Shown: piece by piece, positions 33,028-41,722 of the stretch | How the letters are laid out: the number at the start of each line of letters is the position of its first letter | Numbering within the stretch: the stretch's first letter is position 1 | NCBI GenBank assembly: GCA_022827905.1 | Contig: JAJEIQ010000003.1 | Span: forward strand, 17,959 to 81,958 | Source: Pseudomonadales bacterium | Lineage (GTDB): Bacteria; Pseudomonadota; Gammaproteobacteria; Pseudomonadales; Azotimanducaceae | DNA length: 64,000 bases | Direction: 5' to 3' | Notes under the pieces: generated by a model | Told to the model about the DNA's origin: nothing | The model's database searches: none | What the model saw: the letters and a program-made list of their open reading frames with translations, nothing else | Position numbers and translations under genes: made by a program

Positions 33028-34122
33028 TCATGGTGCTTGCGCGTCGAGTATGGTGGCAAACTCGGTGCCGACCAAGGCGCCGCGCCAGCCCTGATAGGTG
33101 GCTGAAAGCTCGCCGGTCAACGCGTAGTGGCGCAGGCAGGCTTCCAAGTCCCGCCGTCTCGCCAGCAGTTCAGGCGCCATGCCAAGGTCCGCCGCCCGAT
33201 CGAGGCCAACCGCGCGCAGTTGCTTGAGCAGTGCGCCTTGACCGCCGCTCAGTGGCCGGGGCAGAGCCGCTTCGACGGGGGATGCCCGGCCGGCGCCGTG
33301 CACGTCGATCAGTGCCTCGCCGTAGCGCCGGGCCAACCCACGGGGCAGGCGCGCTTCGATCAGAGCCATCGTCAACTTCGCTGGGCGGGCGAAATGGAGC
33401 AGGTGCTCGTCCCACACCACTCGATTGCGTGGCCGGTCCTCCGTCATGGCCTGGCGCTCGCGCCAAGCGCAAAGAGCCTTGAGCGCCCCAAGTTGAACGC
33501 CGTTCAGGCGCCATGCGCCTTTAACGCCCTTGTAGTAGCGATCCGGGTCGATGGCTGGCGCGGCTTCGCGCAGCGCCATGTCCTCCCGAAACCAGTTCCA
33601 CCGACCCCTGGCTTCAAGCTCGCCGCTGAGCAGCCGGTGCACAGCGGGCAGGGAGGCCACGTCTTCGCAGGCGTAACTGATTTGCGCATCCGATAGGGGC
33701 CGGCGCAGCCAGTCGGAGCGTACTTGGTGCTTCGACAGCAGCAAGCCGAGCAGAGCCTTGACCAGATTGGCGTAGCTGATGCTGAGCTGTTCGGAGACGA
33801 AGGCGTAGGCGACTTGGGTGTCGAATAGGTTGGCGGGCCGCACGCGCAAGTGATGGGCGATCAATTCAAGGTCTTCGGAACAGGAGTGCATGATCTTGAC
33901 CGTTGCCGGATCTTCGAGCACCCGCATCAAGGGGCTCCAGTCGTCGATGGCCAAGGGATCGATCAACCAGATTTCCGTGTCTGCCACCAGTTGGTACAAC
34001 CCGGGAATGGGGTAGAAGGTGTCGGTGCGTTGAAACTCCGTATCGAGACCAATGATGCCGTTCCAGCGCTCGGCGGCATCGGCCAACCGTGCGTTGGAGT
34101 CGATCCATTGGTGCCTTGGCAT
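33028..34122 (-). CDS. rnd: Ribonuclease D
   Basis: A 364-residue exonuclease, similar in length to E. coli RNase D. The DEDD motifs are visible: LDTEFQRTDTFYPIPGLYQL (Exo I), HSCSEDLELIAHHL (Exo II) and YACEDVASLPAVHR (Exo III, with Tyr). HRDC-like regions follow in the C-terminal half (ALKALCAWRERQAM and LEACLRHYALTG). It trims the 3' ends of tRNA precursors. Its ATG at 34122 lies 1 nt after the recR stop, so it is cotranscribed with recR. Confidence 0.92.
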   Translation of the reverse strand: MPRHQWIDSNARLADAAERWNGIIGLDTEFQRTDTFYPIPGLYQLVADTEIWLIDPLAIDDWSPLMRVLEDPATVKIMHSCSEDLELIAHHLRVRPANLFDTQVAYAFVSEQLSISYANLVKALLGLLLSKHQVRSDWLRRPLSDAQISYACEDVASLPAVHRLLSGELEARGRWNWFREDMALREAAPAIDPDRYYKGVKGAWRLNGVQLGALKALCAWRERQAMTEDRPRNRVVWDEHLLHFARPAKLTMALIEARLPRGLARRYGEALIDVHGAGRASPVEAALPRPLSGGQGALLKQLRAVGLDRAADLGMAPELLARRRDLEACLRHYALTGELSATYQGWRGALVGTEFATILDAQAP

Positions 34123-34123
34123 C

Positions 34124-34720
34124 TCAGTTGAGGCTGCGGCGGCCTTGCAGGGCGTGCATGATCGTGCCGCCATCGACGTATTCCAGCTCGCCACCGATGG
34201 GGACGCCGTGGGCGATGCGGGTGATGCGTCCCACATCGTCCTTGATGAGGTCGGATATGTAGAACGCGGTGGCTTCGCCTTCCACGGTCGGGTTGGTGGC
34301 CAGAATCACCTCCTCTGGTTTCCTCTCGCGCACCTTGGCGGCGAGTTGGCTCAAGCCGAGTTCGTCGGGGCCCACGCCGTCGATGGGCGACAGGCGCCCG
34401 TGCAGCACGAAGTAGCGCCCGCTGTAGCCGCCGGCCTGCTCGATGGCGACGATGTCGGCGGGGGACTCAACCACGCACAGCAGCGCATCATCCCGCTTGG
34501 GGTTGGCGCACAGGCGGCAGCGGCCGGTCTCGGTGAGGGTGCGGCAGTCCACGCACCAGCCGATCTCCGAGACCGCTTTGGCGAGGGTTTCGGCGAGCCG
34601 CTGGCCGCCCTCCCGATTCCTTTGCAGAAGATGGAAAGCCATGCGCTGGGCGCTCTTGGGGCCTACGCCGGGCAGCGCCTGCAGCGCTCCGACGAGCCGT
34701 TCAAGCAGCGGGCTGAACAT
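34124..34720 (-). CDS. recR: Recombination mediator RecR
   Basis: A 198-residue protein of the usual length. It opens [20 protein letters not shown] (helix-hairpin-helix). The zinc finger with four cysteines is in [19 protein letters not shown], and the Toprim domain follows in [20 protein letters not shown], with the characteristic [14 protein letters not shown]. RecR loads RecA on gapped DNA with RecF and RecO. It follows ybaB at 8 bp and dnaX, the standard proteobacterial arrangement. Confidence 0.95.
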   Translation of the reverse strand: MFSPLLERLVGALQALPGVGPKSAQRMAFHLLQRNREGGQRLAETLAKAVSEIGWCVDCRTLTETGRCRLCANPKRDDALLCVVESPADIVAIEQAGGYSGRYFVLHGRLSPIDGVGPDELGLSQLAAKVRERKPEEVILATNPTVEGEATAFYISDLIKDDVGRITRIAHGVPIGGELEYVDGGTIMHALQGRRSLN

Positions 34721-34728
34721 GGCCTAGC

Positions 34729-35061
34729 CTAGCCAGACAGGTTGCGAGCCAGTGCGCCGAGGCCGCCGGCCATCTCCGACATTTTCTCCCGCTGCGCGGC
34801 CTCCACCCGGCGCACGGCGTCGTTGGCGGCGGCGGCGATGAGTTCCTCCACCACCTCGCGCTCGTCGTCCTGCTGCATCAGGCTCGGATCGATGCTGACC
34901 TTGAGGACCTCATGGGCGCCGTTCATGGTTAGGCGGGCCAATCCGGCGCCGCTCTCGCCGACGACTTCCGTTTTGGTGATTTCCGATTGCAGTTGCTGCA
35001 TGTGCGCCTGCATCTGCTGCGCTTGGCCGAGGAGGTCGCCAAGATCGTTGATTTTCTTCAC
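34729..35061 (-). CDS. ybaB: YbaB/EbfC nucleoid-associated protein
   Basis: A 110-residue protein of normal length. It begins [20 protein letters not shown] with the amphipathic helix, then [20 protein letters not shown] and [19 protein letters not shown], the family signature. EbfC/YbaB binds DNA as a dimer with tweezer-like arms. It sits between dnaX and recR as in most Gammaproteobacteria. Confidence 0.95.
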   Translation of the reverse strand: MKKINDLGDLLGQAQQMQAHMQQLQSEITKTEVVGESGAGLARLTMNGAHEVLKVSIDPSLMQQDDEREVVEELIAAAANDAVRRVEAAQREKMSEMAGGLGALARNLSG

Positions 35062-35086
35062 GTGCTGTCCTCGCTGGTGCTGTTCG

Positions 35087-36691
35087 TCACGGGCTTCCCA
35101 AATGCCTCGCGTCCACGAGGCGGCCGTCGAATTCGGTGATCAATGACTGCACGACTTGGTCCTGCTCGAGTTGGTGCCGCGCCGCCGCCTGCTTCTCCGC
35201 CTTGAGCCGCTCCCGGTGCTTGGCCGGCGACTCAGCGGCCAACACGCCCTTTTCGATGCGCACCTCGGCCGGTTGACCGAGCGCCGCCGCCAGCGCCTGC
35301 TCGATCTCGGGGTTGCGCTCTCCGGAGAACAAGGCTTGATGGTCTTCGTCGAGACGCAGGCGATAGCAGCTCCCGTCCTGGGCTATGAGCACCGAGTGCT
35401 CGGCGATTGCGCGGCTTGGCCCGGAGAGGTCCAGCCGCTTGAACCAGTCCAGCCACTGCGCGGCCAGTGCTGCCGGGCGGTCATCGGGCTGGCTTGGCGT
35501 CGACGGCGGGCTGGGTGGCGTTGGCGCTCGGGCGGAACGGCGGGGTGCCGGGGCCTGTGGCGCGGGCTCGGAAGGCTCGGGCTTGGCATCCGGCGCCTGG
35601 CCGGCGCTGGTCGGTGCGGGCGGCACGGATTGGGCGGTTGCGGCGTCCGGTGCGAAAGCCAGCATGCGCAGCAGGGTCATCTCGAAGACCGTTTTGGGGT
35701 CCGGCCCCACCCGCATGTCCCGGTAGCCGGTCAATGCAATCTGGTAGTAAAGCTGCACCGCCTCGGCGCTGAGCGCCGCGCGGCCGTCGGCTTGACCGAG
35801 GGCCTTGGCCACCGCGATGCCGTGCAGCGCCTGCAGCACTTCGGCCAGGGTGGCTTCGAAATCAGCAGCCCGTTCGGCCAGTTCCGCGCTGATGCGCACC
35901 ACGGCCTGGGGGTCGCCGCTTTCGATGGCGTCGAGCACCGCGGCAACCTCGTCGCTGCCGACCGCGCCGAGCAGTTCCGCGACGTCGTGCCCAGTCAATC
36001 GGCCTTGGCCGAAGGCGATGGCCTGATCGGTGACCGAGAGGGCGTCGCGCATGCTGCCCCTTGCGGCCTTGGCGATGATCTCAAGGGCCTCGGCTTCGAA
36101 TTCGATGCCTTCGTCGGTCATGGCCTCGGCCAAATGGGCGGCAATCTTCTCCTGGGCGATGTTCTTCAATTGGAACTGCAGGCAGCGCGAGAGGACCGTG
36201 ATCGGCACTTTCTTCGGATCGGTGGTGGCAAGCAGGAACTTAACGTGCTCCGGAGGCTCCTCCAAGGTCTTGAGCAGGGCGTTGAAGCTGGAGGCGGAGA
36301 GCATGTGGACTTCGTCGATCAGGTAGATCTTGAAGCGGCCGCGGGTCGGCAGGTACTGGGCGTTGTCGAGTAGTTCGCGGGTGTCGTCCACCCGGGTGCG
36401 CGAGGCGGCATCCACCTCGATCAGGTCGACGAAGCGGTTTTCCTGCACCTCCCGGCAAACCGAGCACTCCCCGCACGGCGACGCGCTGACGCCCGCTTCA
36501 CAGTTCAGGCATTTGGCAAGGATGCGGGCGATGGTGGTCTTGCCGACGCCGCGGGTGCCGGTGAACAGGTACGCATGGTGCAAGCGGCCCGAATCCAAGC
36601 CGTGCTGCAGCGCCCGAACGATGTGATCCTGCCCCACGAGGCTGGCGAAGTCCGCCGGACGCAGCTTCCGGGCTAGTACCTGGTAGCTCAT
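35087..36691 (-). CDS. dnaX: DNA polymerase III subunits gamma/tau
   Basis: A 534-residue clamp-loader ATPase. It starts [20 protein letters not shown] at ATG 36691. Walker A is [16 protein letters not shown], the zinc site is [19 protein letters not shown], Walker B is [15 protein letters not shown] and the SRC motif is [14 protein letters not shown] Pro/Ala-rich linker near residues 385-430 leads to a C-terminal tau-like domain. I saw no A-AAA-AAG slippery site, so production of gamma by frameshift is not evident. It heads the dnaX-ybaB-recR-rnd run. Confidence 0.95.
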   Translation of the reverse strand: MSYQVLARKLRPADFASLVGQDHIVRALQHGLDSGRLHHAYLFTGTRGVGKTTIARILAKCLNCEAGVSASPCGECSVCREVQENRFVDLIEVDAASRTRVDDTRELLDNAQYLPTRGRFKIYLIDEVHMLSASSFNALLKTLEEPPEHVKFLLATTDPKKVPITVLSRCLQFQLKNIAQEKIAAHLAEAMTDEGIEFEAEALEIIAKAARGSMRDALSVTDQAIAFGQGRLTGHDVAELLGAVGSDEVAAVLDAIESGDPQAVVRISAELAERAADFEATLAEVLQALHGIAVAKALGQADGRAALSAEAVQLYYQIALTGYRDMRVGPDPKTVFEMTLLRMLAFAPDAATAQSVPPAPTSAGQAPDAKPEPSEPAPQAPAPRRSARAPTPPSPPSTPSQPDDRPAALAAQWLDWFKRLDLSGPSRAIAEHSVLIAQDGSCYRLRLDEDHQALFSGERNPEIEQALAAALGQPAEVRIEKGVLAAESPAKHRERLKAEKQAAARHQLEQDQVVQSLITEFDGRLVDARHLGSP

Positions 36692-36733
36692 TGCATCTAT
36701 TCTAGCCCGAATGTTCGTGCCGGAGGGTGGGTC

Positions 36734-37426
36734 TTGGGCTTTGGTGGGGCGCAGCTGATCATCGGCCACCGAGGGGCCGCCGGGCTTGCTCCGGAGAACA
36801 CGCTGGATGGCTTCCGCAAGGCCGCTGCGCTCGGGGTGGATGCCGTGGAACTGGACGTGCATCGCCTTGAGGATGCGCTGGTCGTGATTCACGACGATGC
36901 ACTGGATCGCACCACCTCCGGCCGCGGCCCGCTCAAGGCTTACAGCCTAGCAGCCGTGCGCCGTCTCGATGCCGGGGGAGGGCAGCGCGTTCCGTTGCTT
37001 GAGGAGGTCCTTGCCGCCCTGCCCATCAACGTGGGCGTCAACATCGAGCTCAAGGCGTCGGGCACCGCGGAACTGGCCGTGCCCTTGGCGGAGAGGGAGC
37101 TAGCCCTCGGGCGTGACATGCTGATTTCGTCCTTCGACTTTGACGAGCTTGGCCATGCTGCGGCCCTGGGCAGCTCCGCGCTCAAGATCGCTCTGCTCTT
37201 TGGGCGCTGGCCCCGGGCAGGTTGGCAGGTGGCTCGCCGCCTTCAAGCTTGGTCGGTGAATCTGTCGCTGGAGACCGCATCGGAGCGGCTGATTAGGCAA
37301 GCGGGCGAGCGGGGGCTTAAGGCGCTGGTCTACACCGTCAACGATCGGCCGACGGCCGATCGGCTAATGGCTTGGGGCGCCACTGGTGTGTTCACCGACT
37401 TTCCGGACCGCCTAGTTCAGGCCTAG
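36734..37426 (+). CDS. Glycerophosphodiester phosphodiesterase
   Basis: A 230-residue GDPD TIM-barrel enzyme. GHRGAAGLAPENTLDGFRKA carries the first catalytic His and Glu region, and VDAVELDVHRLEDALVVIHD follows with the metal-binding Glu and Asp and the second His. The C-terminal GATGVFTDFPDRLVQA closes the barrel. The start is TTG 36734 with GGAGGG at good spacing. It is cytosolic (no signal), like UgpQ. Its stop shares a CTAG with the stop of the opposite gene at 37423. Confidence 0.9.
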   Translation: MGFGGAQLIIGHRGAAGLAPENTLDGFRKAAALGVDAVELDVHRLEDALVVIHDDALDRTTSGRGPLKAYSLAAVRRLDAGGGQRVPLLEEVLAALPINVGVNIELKASGTAELAVPLAERELALGRDMLISSFDFDELGHAAALGSSALKIALLFGRWPRAGWQVARRLQAWSVNLSLETASERLIRQAGERGLKALVYTVNDRPTADRLMAWGATGVFTDFPDRLVQA

Positions 37427-37665
37427 GAAGCGCCTGTTCGTTCCTCGCGGCCATCGAGGCGGTTGATTTCCTTGGCCAGATCGTATTTTTCGTCCGTGAC
37501 GATTTGCTCGAGCACCTCCACCCGATTGCGCAGGTCGTCGATGTCCCGTTGCATCGCGGGGTCCTGCTTGCCCGCCACCTTGGCGCGGCTTTTGAAGTAG
37601 TTGTTGGCCACGCCAGCCGTGCAGCTGACGACAACGATGATGGCCACCATGGTGAATACGTCCAT
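37423..37665 (-). CDS. Small PspB-like membrane protein at the end of the psp operon
   Basis: An 80-residue protein. One N-terminal transmembrane segment (MDVFTMVAIIVVVSCTAGVA) is followed by a coiled coil with RDIDDLRNRVEVLEQIVTDE. The arrangement (TM helix then heptad helix) is that of PspB, and the motif LEQIVTDEKYDLAKEINRL resembles the tail of PspC (MEHHVTSGHYELHREFNRI). It lies 79 bp after pspC in the same direction and is probably part of the phage-shock operon. It ends at the shared CTAG with the GDPD gene. Confidence 0.7.
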   Translation of the reverse strand: MDVFTMVAIIVVVSCTAGVANNYFKSRAKVAGKQDPAMQRDIDDLRNRVEVLEQIVTDEKYDLAKEINRLDGREERTGAS

Positions 37666-37744
37666 TGGCTTTCCTTGTTCTCAGTTGATTCCTGTGTTGC
37701 GTTGTTGCGAACCGGTAGGCGTTTGCCCGGTGAGGCCGCGGCCC

Positions 37745-38200
37745 CTAGCGATCCGGCTCGATCCGGTTGAACTCCCGATGCAGTTCGTAGTGCCCTGAAG
37801 TGACGTGGTGCTCCATGCGCCGCAAGCGCAACTCCGCTTGGGCGAGGTGGGCCCGCACGGTGCGCAAGCTGCGCCTGGGCGACAAACGCGTGCCGAGCTC
37901 GGGCGCCTCCGCGCTGTGCCGGCGGCGTGGCGTTTCAGGCGGCTCCCCCGCCTCATCAGACGACGGATCATCCATGACGAAATAGAGTATCCAGTAGCCT
38001 ATGAAAGTGATGCTGGGCATGAATATAAGCCCCGTCACCGCGATGCAGCGCACGACCCAGGACTCGACGCCGTAGTGTTCGGCCATGCCGCTGCACACGC
38101 CGGCGATCTTGGCGTCCTCGCCCCGATGCAGGCCGCGGACCCGAGGCCGTTTGAAGGTCCTGTCGGGCTTGAGCCGGCCGTCCGCCGACTGGCCGCTCAT
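37745..38200 (-). CDS. pspC: Phage shock protein C
   Basis: A 151-residue inner-membrane regulator. The PspC domain GLHRGEDAKIAGVCSGMAEH is followed by the transmembrane segment IAVTGLIFMPSITFIGYWIL. The C-terminal coiled-coil tail carries RRMEHHVTSGHYELHREFNR, which matches the tail of E. coli PspC. PspC with PspB releases PspA from PspF under membrane stress. ATG 38200 overlaps the pspB stop by 4 nt. Confidence 0.93.
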   Translation of the reverse strand: MSGQSADGRLKPDRTFKRPRVRGLHRGEDAKIAGVCSGMAEHYGVESWVVRCIAVTGLIFMPSITFIGYWILYFVMDDPSSDEAGEPPETPRRRHSAEAPELGTRLSPRRSLRTVRAHLAQAELRLRRMEHHVTSGHYELHREFNRIEPDR

Positions 38201-38448
38201 CGCGCGGCCTCGTCGGCGCGCCGCCGCCATCCCGGCGTCTCGGCGTCGAGTATGGCTTCGAGGGTTTCGATGCGCCCGGTCATCCCCTCGACGCGCTCGA
38301 TGAGGGTCTCAAGCTCTTCGCGCTCCTCTTCCGACAGCGCCCCTTGGGCCTTCTGCTTGCTGCGGTAATGCATGAAGATCCAGATCGGCGCAACGACCGT
38401 CAGGAAGACGACCGTTGGCACAAAGAAGGCGACGGCCATGCCGCTCAT
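38197..38448 (-). CDS. pspB: Phage shock protein B
   Basis: An 83-residue membrane protein. MSGMAVAFFVPTVVFLTVVA begins the transmembrane segment, followed by WIFMHYRSKQK, a leucine-zipper-like helix and ALEAILDAETPGWRRR-type ending (ETLEAILDAETPGWRRR), the standard PspB C-terminus. It forms the sensor with PspC. The stop overlaps the pspC start by 4 nt (ATGA), and it lies 9 bp after pspA. Confidence 0.93.
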   Translation of the reverse strand: MSGMAVAFFVPTVVFLTVVAPIWIFMHYRSKQKAQGALSEEEREELETLIERVEGMTGRIETLEAILDAETPGWRRRADEAAR

Positions 38449-38457
38449 GGGAACTCC

Positions 38458-39144
38458 TTAGCTGTCGGCGTTTTCGGAACCGGAGCGGCGTGCCGCCAGT
38501 CCGGCCTTCAACTCGTCGAGTTGGCTGTCGAGCTGCTCGCCCTTCTCCAGATCGGCGATTTCATCCGCCAAGGTCTTCTGGCCCATGTCGTAGGCCTCAG
38601 CCTGCCCTTCGAGATCGTCCATCTTACGCTCATAAGCCTCGAAGCGGCGCATGGCCTCATCGACGTTGTGCTCATTGAGCTGCCGGCGCACGCCCAGCCG
38701 GGTCTTGGCGGCCTTGCTGCGCATGATGATGGCGTTTTGATGGGCCTTGGCGTCCTTGATCTTGGCCTGTAGGGCGGCGAGGTCGCCGTTCAGCTTGTCC
38801 AGCGTTTCGCCGAGCAGGTCCAGTTCGGTGGACAGGGATTCAACCGCTTCCTGGGCCTTGTTTCGTTCACCGAGGGCGCGTCGGGCGAGGTCATCGCGAT
38901 CCTTGCCCACGGCAATCTCGGCCTTGCGCTGCCATTCGTCGGCCTCGCCGATCAGCCAATCCCGGCGCCGCACCAGCTCCTTGCGGTCGGCGATGGCCCG
39001 GGCGGCCGTCGAGCGGACCTCCACGAGGGTGTCCTCCATTTCCTTGATGATCAGCCGCACCATCTTCTCCGGATCCTCGGCCTTGTCGAGCAGGGCGTTG
39101 AGGTTGGCGTTGATGATGTCGGTCATTCGCGAAAAGATGGTCAT
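38458..39144 (-). CDS. pspA: Phage shock protein A
   Basis: A 228-residue PspA/IM30 coiled-coil protein. MTIFSRMTDIINANLNALLD, EDPEKMVRLIIKEMEDTLVE and DLEGQAEAYDMGQKTLADEI are characteristic. It is both a membrane-stabilising scaffold and the inhibitor of PspF. It is the first gene of pspABC plus the small PspB-like gene. CGGAGG lies upstream, and a candidate sigma-54 promoter precedes it, divergent from the activator gene. Confidence 0.95.
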   Translation of the reverse strand: MTIFSRMTDIINANLNALLDKAEDPEKMVRLIIKEMEDTLVEVRSTAARAIADRKELVRRRDWLIGEADEWQRKAEIAVGKDRDDLARRALGERNKAQEAVESLSTELDLLGETLDKLNGDLAALQAKIKDAKAHQNAIIMRSKAAKTRLGVRRQLNEHNVDEAMRRFEAYERKMDDLEGQAEAYDMGQKTLADEIADLEKGEQLDSQLDELKAGLAARRSGSENADS

Positions 39145-39195
39145 GGGCGGTTAGCCTCCGTTTGCGTGCCCAGTTGGGCTGTTGCCTCTGTCCAG

Positions 39196-39210
39196 TCAGA
39201 TTCCGTGCCA
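39196..39210 (-). promoter_or_regulatory. Candidate sigma-54 promoter of the psp operon
   Basis: On the minus strand 39210-39196 reads TGGCACGGAATCTGA. The -24 element TGGCAC is perfect; at -12 the expected GC of the GG-N10-GC rule is GA, so the -12 box is imperfect. The distance to the pspA start (about 50 nt) and the divergent PspF-type activator are what one expects for psp. An AT-rich stretch upstream (39225-39245) could hold IHF or activator sites. Confidence 0.45.
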
Positions 39211-39334
39211 GATTGGTGGAAGCCTCTTTTTTTCCTTTAGTTTAAAGGAGTTACTGAATATTCCTCCGTTGGCTATGCGGTTGCTTCGATAAAGCGATGG
39301 TGGATATGACCAACATTTGGTTAAATTGCGCGCC

Positions 39335-40390
39335 ATGATAACCAGCCCCGAAACGCCGATTGGCGAATCGCCCGCCTTTCTTGAGGTGCTTGAGGCCACC
39401 TCCCGGATCGCCCCGCTGGAAAAGCCGGCGCTCATTGTCGGGGAGCGCGGCACGGGCAAGGAATTGATCGCCGACCGCCTGCACCTGCTGTCCGACCGCT
39501 CCGCCCAAGCGGCCCTAAAGATGAACTGCGCCGCCATATCGGACGCGCTGCTCGAAAGCGAGTTGTTCGGCCACGAGGCGGGAGCCTTCACCGGCGCATC
39601 AAGGACCCACCAAGGTCGCTTTGAGCGCGCCGACGGCGGCACGCTGTTTCTCGATGAACTGGCCACCACCTCGCCCTTGGTGCAGGAAAAGCTGTTGCGC
39701 GTCATCGAATACGGCGAGTTTGAACGGGTCGGCGGCAGCAAGACCCTGCGCGCTGACGTGCGCCTGATTGCCGCCACCAACGAAGACCTGCCGCGCTTGG
39801 CGGCCGAAGGCAAGTTCCGCAGCGACCTGCTCGACCGGCTGGCGTTCGACGTCATCACCCTGCCGCCCCTGCGCGAACGGCGCGACGACATCATGCTGCT
39901 GGCCGAACGCTTCGCCATCGACATGTCTAGGGAACTCGGCCGCGAGGTGTTTCCCGGCTTCTCAAGCCACGCCGTCCGCCGGCTGCTGTCGCACGATTGG
40001 CCGGGCAACATTCGCGAACTGAAGAACGTGGTCGAGCGCTGCGTGTATCGAACCAGCCCGGGCCAGCCAGTCGACGAGATCGTCTTGGATCCATTCGAGT
40101 CGCCGTACCGGCCCAGTGGCGCCTCCGAAGCGGAGGAGGCTGGGCGCCAACCAGCCTTTCCCCTCGATCTCAAGGGCGCCGTGCGGGACTTTGAAATCGC
40201 CACCATTCGGCGTGCCCTCGAGGCCTCCCGGCACAACCAGCGCAAAGCCGCCGAACAGCTGTCGCTCACCTACCACCAGTTGCGGGGCTACCTAAAGAAG
40301 TACGACATTCTCAACGACCCGCGGAGCGAGTACGACATTCTCAACGACCCGCGGAGCGAGGGCATCTTGCCCTCGATTTCTGAAGGTTGA
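39335..40390 (+). CDS. pspF: PspF-like sigma-54 activator with a repeat-derived tail
   Basis: A 351-residue enhancer-binding protein without a regulatory N-domain, like PspF. Walker A is GERGTGKELIADRLHL, GAFTGA contacts sigma-54 (HEAGAFTGASRTHQGRFE), Walker B is GGTLFLDELATT and the sensor II region is DWPGNIRELKNVVERC. The Fis-type HTH is in SRHNQRKAAEQLSLTYHQLR. The usual protein would end near GYLKKY; here 22-24 extra residues follow, made of YDILNDPRSE twice and then a palindromic repeat read as GILPSISEG. ATG 39335 is preferred over the TTG at 39317. It is divergent from pspA. Confidence 0.9.
   Translation: MITSPETPIGESPAFLEVLEATSRIAPLEKPALIVGERGTGKELIADRLHLLSDRSAQAALKMNCAAISDALLESELFGHEAGAFTGASRTHQGRFERADGGTLFLDELATTSPLVQEKLLRVIEYGEFERVGGSKTLRADVRLIAATNEDLPRLAAEGKFRSDLLDRLAFDVITLPPLRERRDDIMLLAERFAIDMSRELGREVFPGFSSHAVRRLLSHDWPGNIRELKNVVERCVYRTSPGQPVDEIVLDPFESPYRPSGASEAEEAGRQPAFPLDLKGAVRDFEIATIRRALEASRHNQRKAAEQLSLTYHQLRGYLKKYDILNDPRSEYDILNDPRSEGILPSISEG
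40301..40360. repeat. Perfect tandem 30-bp duplication inside the pspF 3' end
   Basis: Bases 40301-40330 and 40331-40360 are identical 30-mers (beginning TACGACATTCTCAACGACCC). They are in frame and encode YDILNDPRSE twice. The second copy runs into a REP-like palindrome. An exact copy implies a recent slippage or duplication event. Confidence 0.95.
40350..40378. repeat. REP-like palindrome inside the pspF coding end
   Basis: CGAGGGCATCTTGCCCTCG (40357-40375), preceded by GCGGAG, is an 8-bp stem with a TCT loop. It belongs to the same family as the copies at 8035, 21786 and 30445. It is read as part of the last residues of the PspF-like protein and also lies 7 bp before the stop of the convergent cfa gene. 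Confidence 0.85.
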
Positions 40391-40396
40391 AGGTGG

Positions 40397-41581
40397 CTAG
40401 CGCAGCTTGGCCGCCGTCGGGTAAAGATAGTCCCGCGTGATGGGCGCCGCCTGGTTGCCCTTGGTCAACTGCCACTGCAGCACCACCAAATCACCGACTT
40501 CAAAGGCCGTTTGGCAAACCACCAGATAAAACTCCCACATGCGGCAGAAGCGTTCGCCCTTGCTGTCAACGAATTGCTGGCGGTGTTGCTGAAAGCGTTC
40601 GTTCCAGGCCCGCAGGGTGAGCGCGTAGTGGGTGCGCAGCACCTCGATGTCGGTGCTGATGAGCGCCGCCCGCTCCACGAACGGCGCGATGTCCGAGAGG
40701 GAGGGAATGTAGCCGCCGGGAAAGATGTAGCGCCGAATCCACGGATTGACCGGTTCCGGTGGCGCCTTGCTGGCGATGGTGTGCAGCAGGGCCACACCGT
40801 CGGTGGCTAGGCTGGCGGCCACCTTGTCGAAAAACGCGGCGTAGTGGGGTTTGCCGACGTGTTCGAACATGCCCACGGAGACGATGCGGTCATAGGTGCC
40901 CGCGTGTTCCCGGTAGTCCTCCAGGCGAAACGCCACCCTTTCTCCAAGCCCGCGCTGCTGGGCCGTCGCCTGGGCAACCCGCAACTGTTCGGCGGAGAGG
41001 GTGAGGCCGGTGACGGTCACGCCGTGATTCTCCGCCATGTGCATGGCCAGGCTCCCCCAACCGCTGCCGATGTCGAGCACCTTCTGCCCGGACTCCAAGT
41101 TCAGCTTGGCGGCGATGTGGCGGCACTTGGCCGCTTGGGCGTCCTCCAAGCTCAACCGGGAGTCTGTGAAGTAAGCGCAGGAGTAGTGCATGTCGGCGTC
41201 AAGGCAGGCACGGAACAAGGGTTCGTCGAGGTCGTAGTGGTGGCTGACGTTGCGGCGGCTGGCCGCGAGGCCGTTCCAAGAGCGGAGCACCGCCCACAGG
41301 GGATCCAGCCAGCGGTTCCTTGAGATGTTCGACTCCAGGTTGGTTCGCAGGATGGTCAGCAGGTCGTGCAAGGTGCCTTCGGCAACGTCCCACTCATCGT
41401 CCATGTAGGTCTCGCCGAGGTTGAGCTGGGGATTGCGCAGGATGCGCATGAAGGTCGAAGGCCGGTTCAGGCGCCAGGCTGCCGTCGGCTCGCCCTCGCC
41501 GAACACGCGCTCCTGGCCGTGGTGGTCGATCACGGTCAGCCGGCCCCGTTGAATGAATTGTTCCAGTAGGCGCAGATTCAC
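40397..41581 (-). CDS. cfa: Cyclopropane-fatty-acyl-phospholipid synthase
   Basis: A 394-residue SAM-dependent enzyme. The N-terminal domain has NLGETYMDDEWDVAEGTLHD. The methyltransferase core has MHYSCAYFTDSRLSLEDAQ, the SAM loop VLDIGSGWGSLAMHMAENHG, GLTLSAEQLRVAQATAQ and the motif IVSVGMFEHVGKPHYAAFFD. It methylenates cis double bonds of membrane phospholipids and protects membranes in stress. The start is GTG 41581 without a strong ribosome site. It stands alone between pspF and a luciferase-like gene. Confidence 0.93.
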   Translation of the reverse strand: MNLRLLEQFIQRGRLTVIDHHGQERVFGEGEPTAAWRLNRPSTFMRILRNPQLNLGETYMDDEWDVAEGTLHDLLTILRTNLESNISRNRWLDPLWAVLRSWNGLAASRRNVSHHYDLDEPLFRACLDADMHYSCAYFTDSRLSLEDAQAAKCRHIAAKLNLESGQKVLDIGSGWGSLAMHMAENHGVTVTGLTLSAEQLRVAQATAQQRGLGERVAFRLEDYREHAGTYDRIVSVGMFEHVGKPHYAAFFDKVAASLATDGVALLHTIASKAPPEPVNPWIRRYIFPGGYIPSLSDIAPFVERAALISTDIEVLRTHYALTLRAWNERFQQHRQQFVDSKGERFCRMWEFYLVVCQTAFEVGDLVVLQWQLTKGNQAAPITRDYLYPTAAKLR

Positions 41582-41722
41582 TTTTCAGCGTTCGGATGCT
41601 CAGAAGCCTCATAATTTAGCAAATGTTCGCGAACCGCTCTCGTGCGAGTTTCATGTTGCTGCCCGCGGGCTCGGCTATCATCGGCGCGCCGGAAGGGGAT
41701 TCCACTCAACGGGAGCGATATC

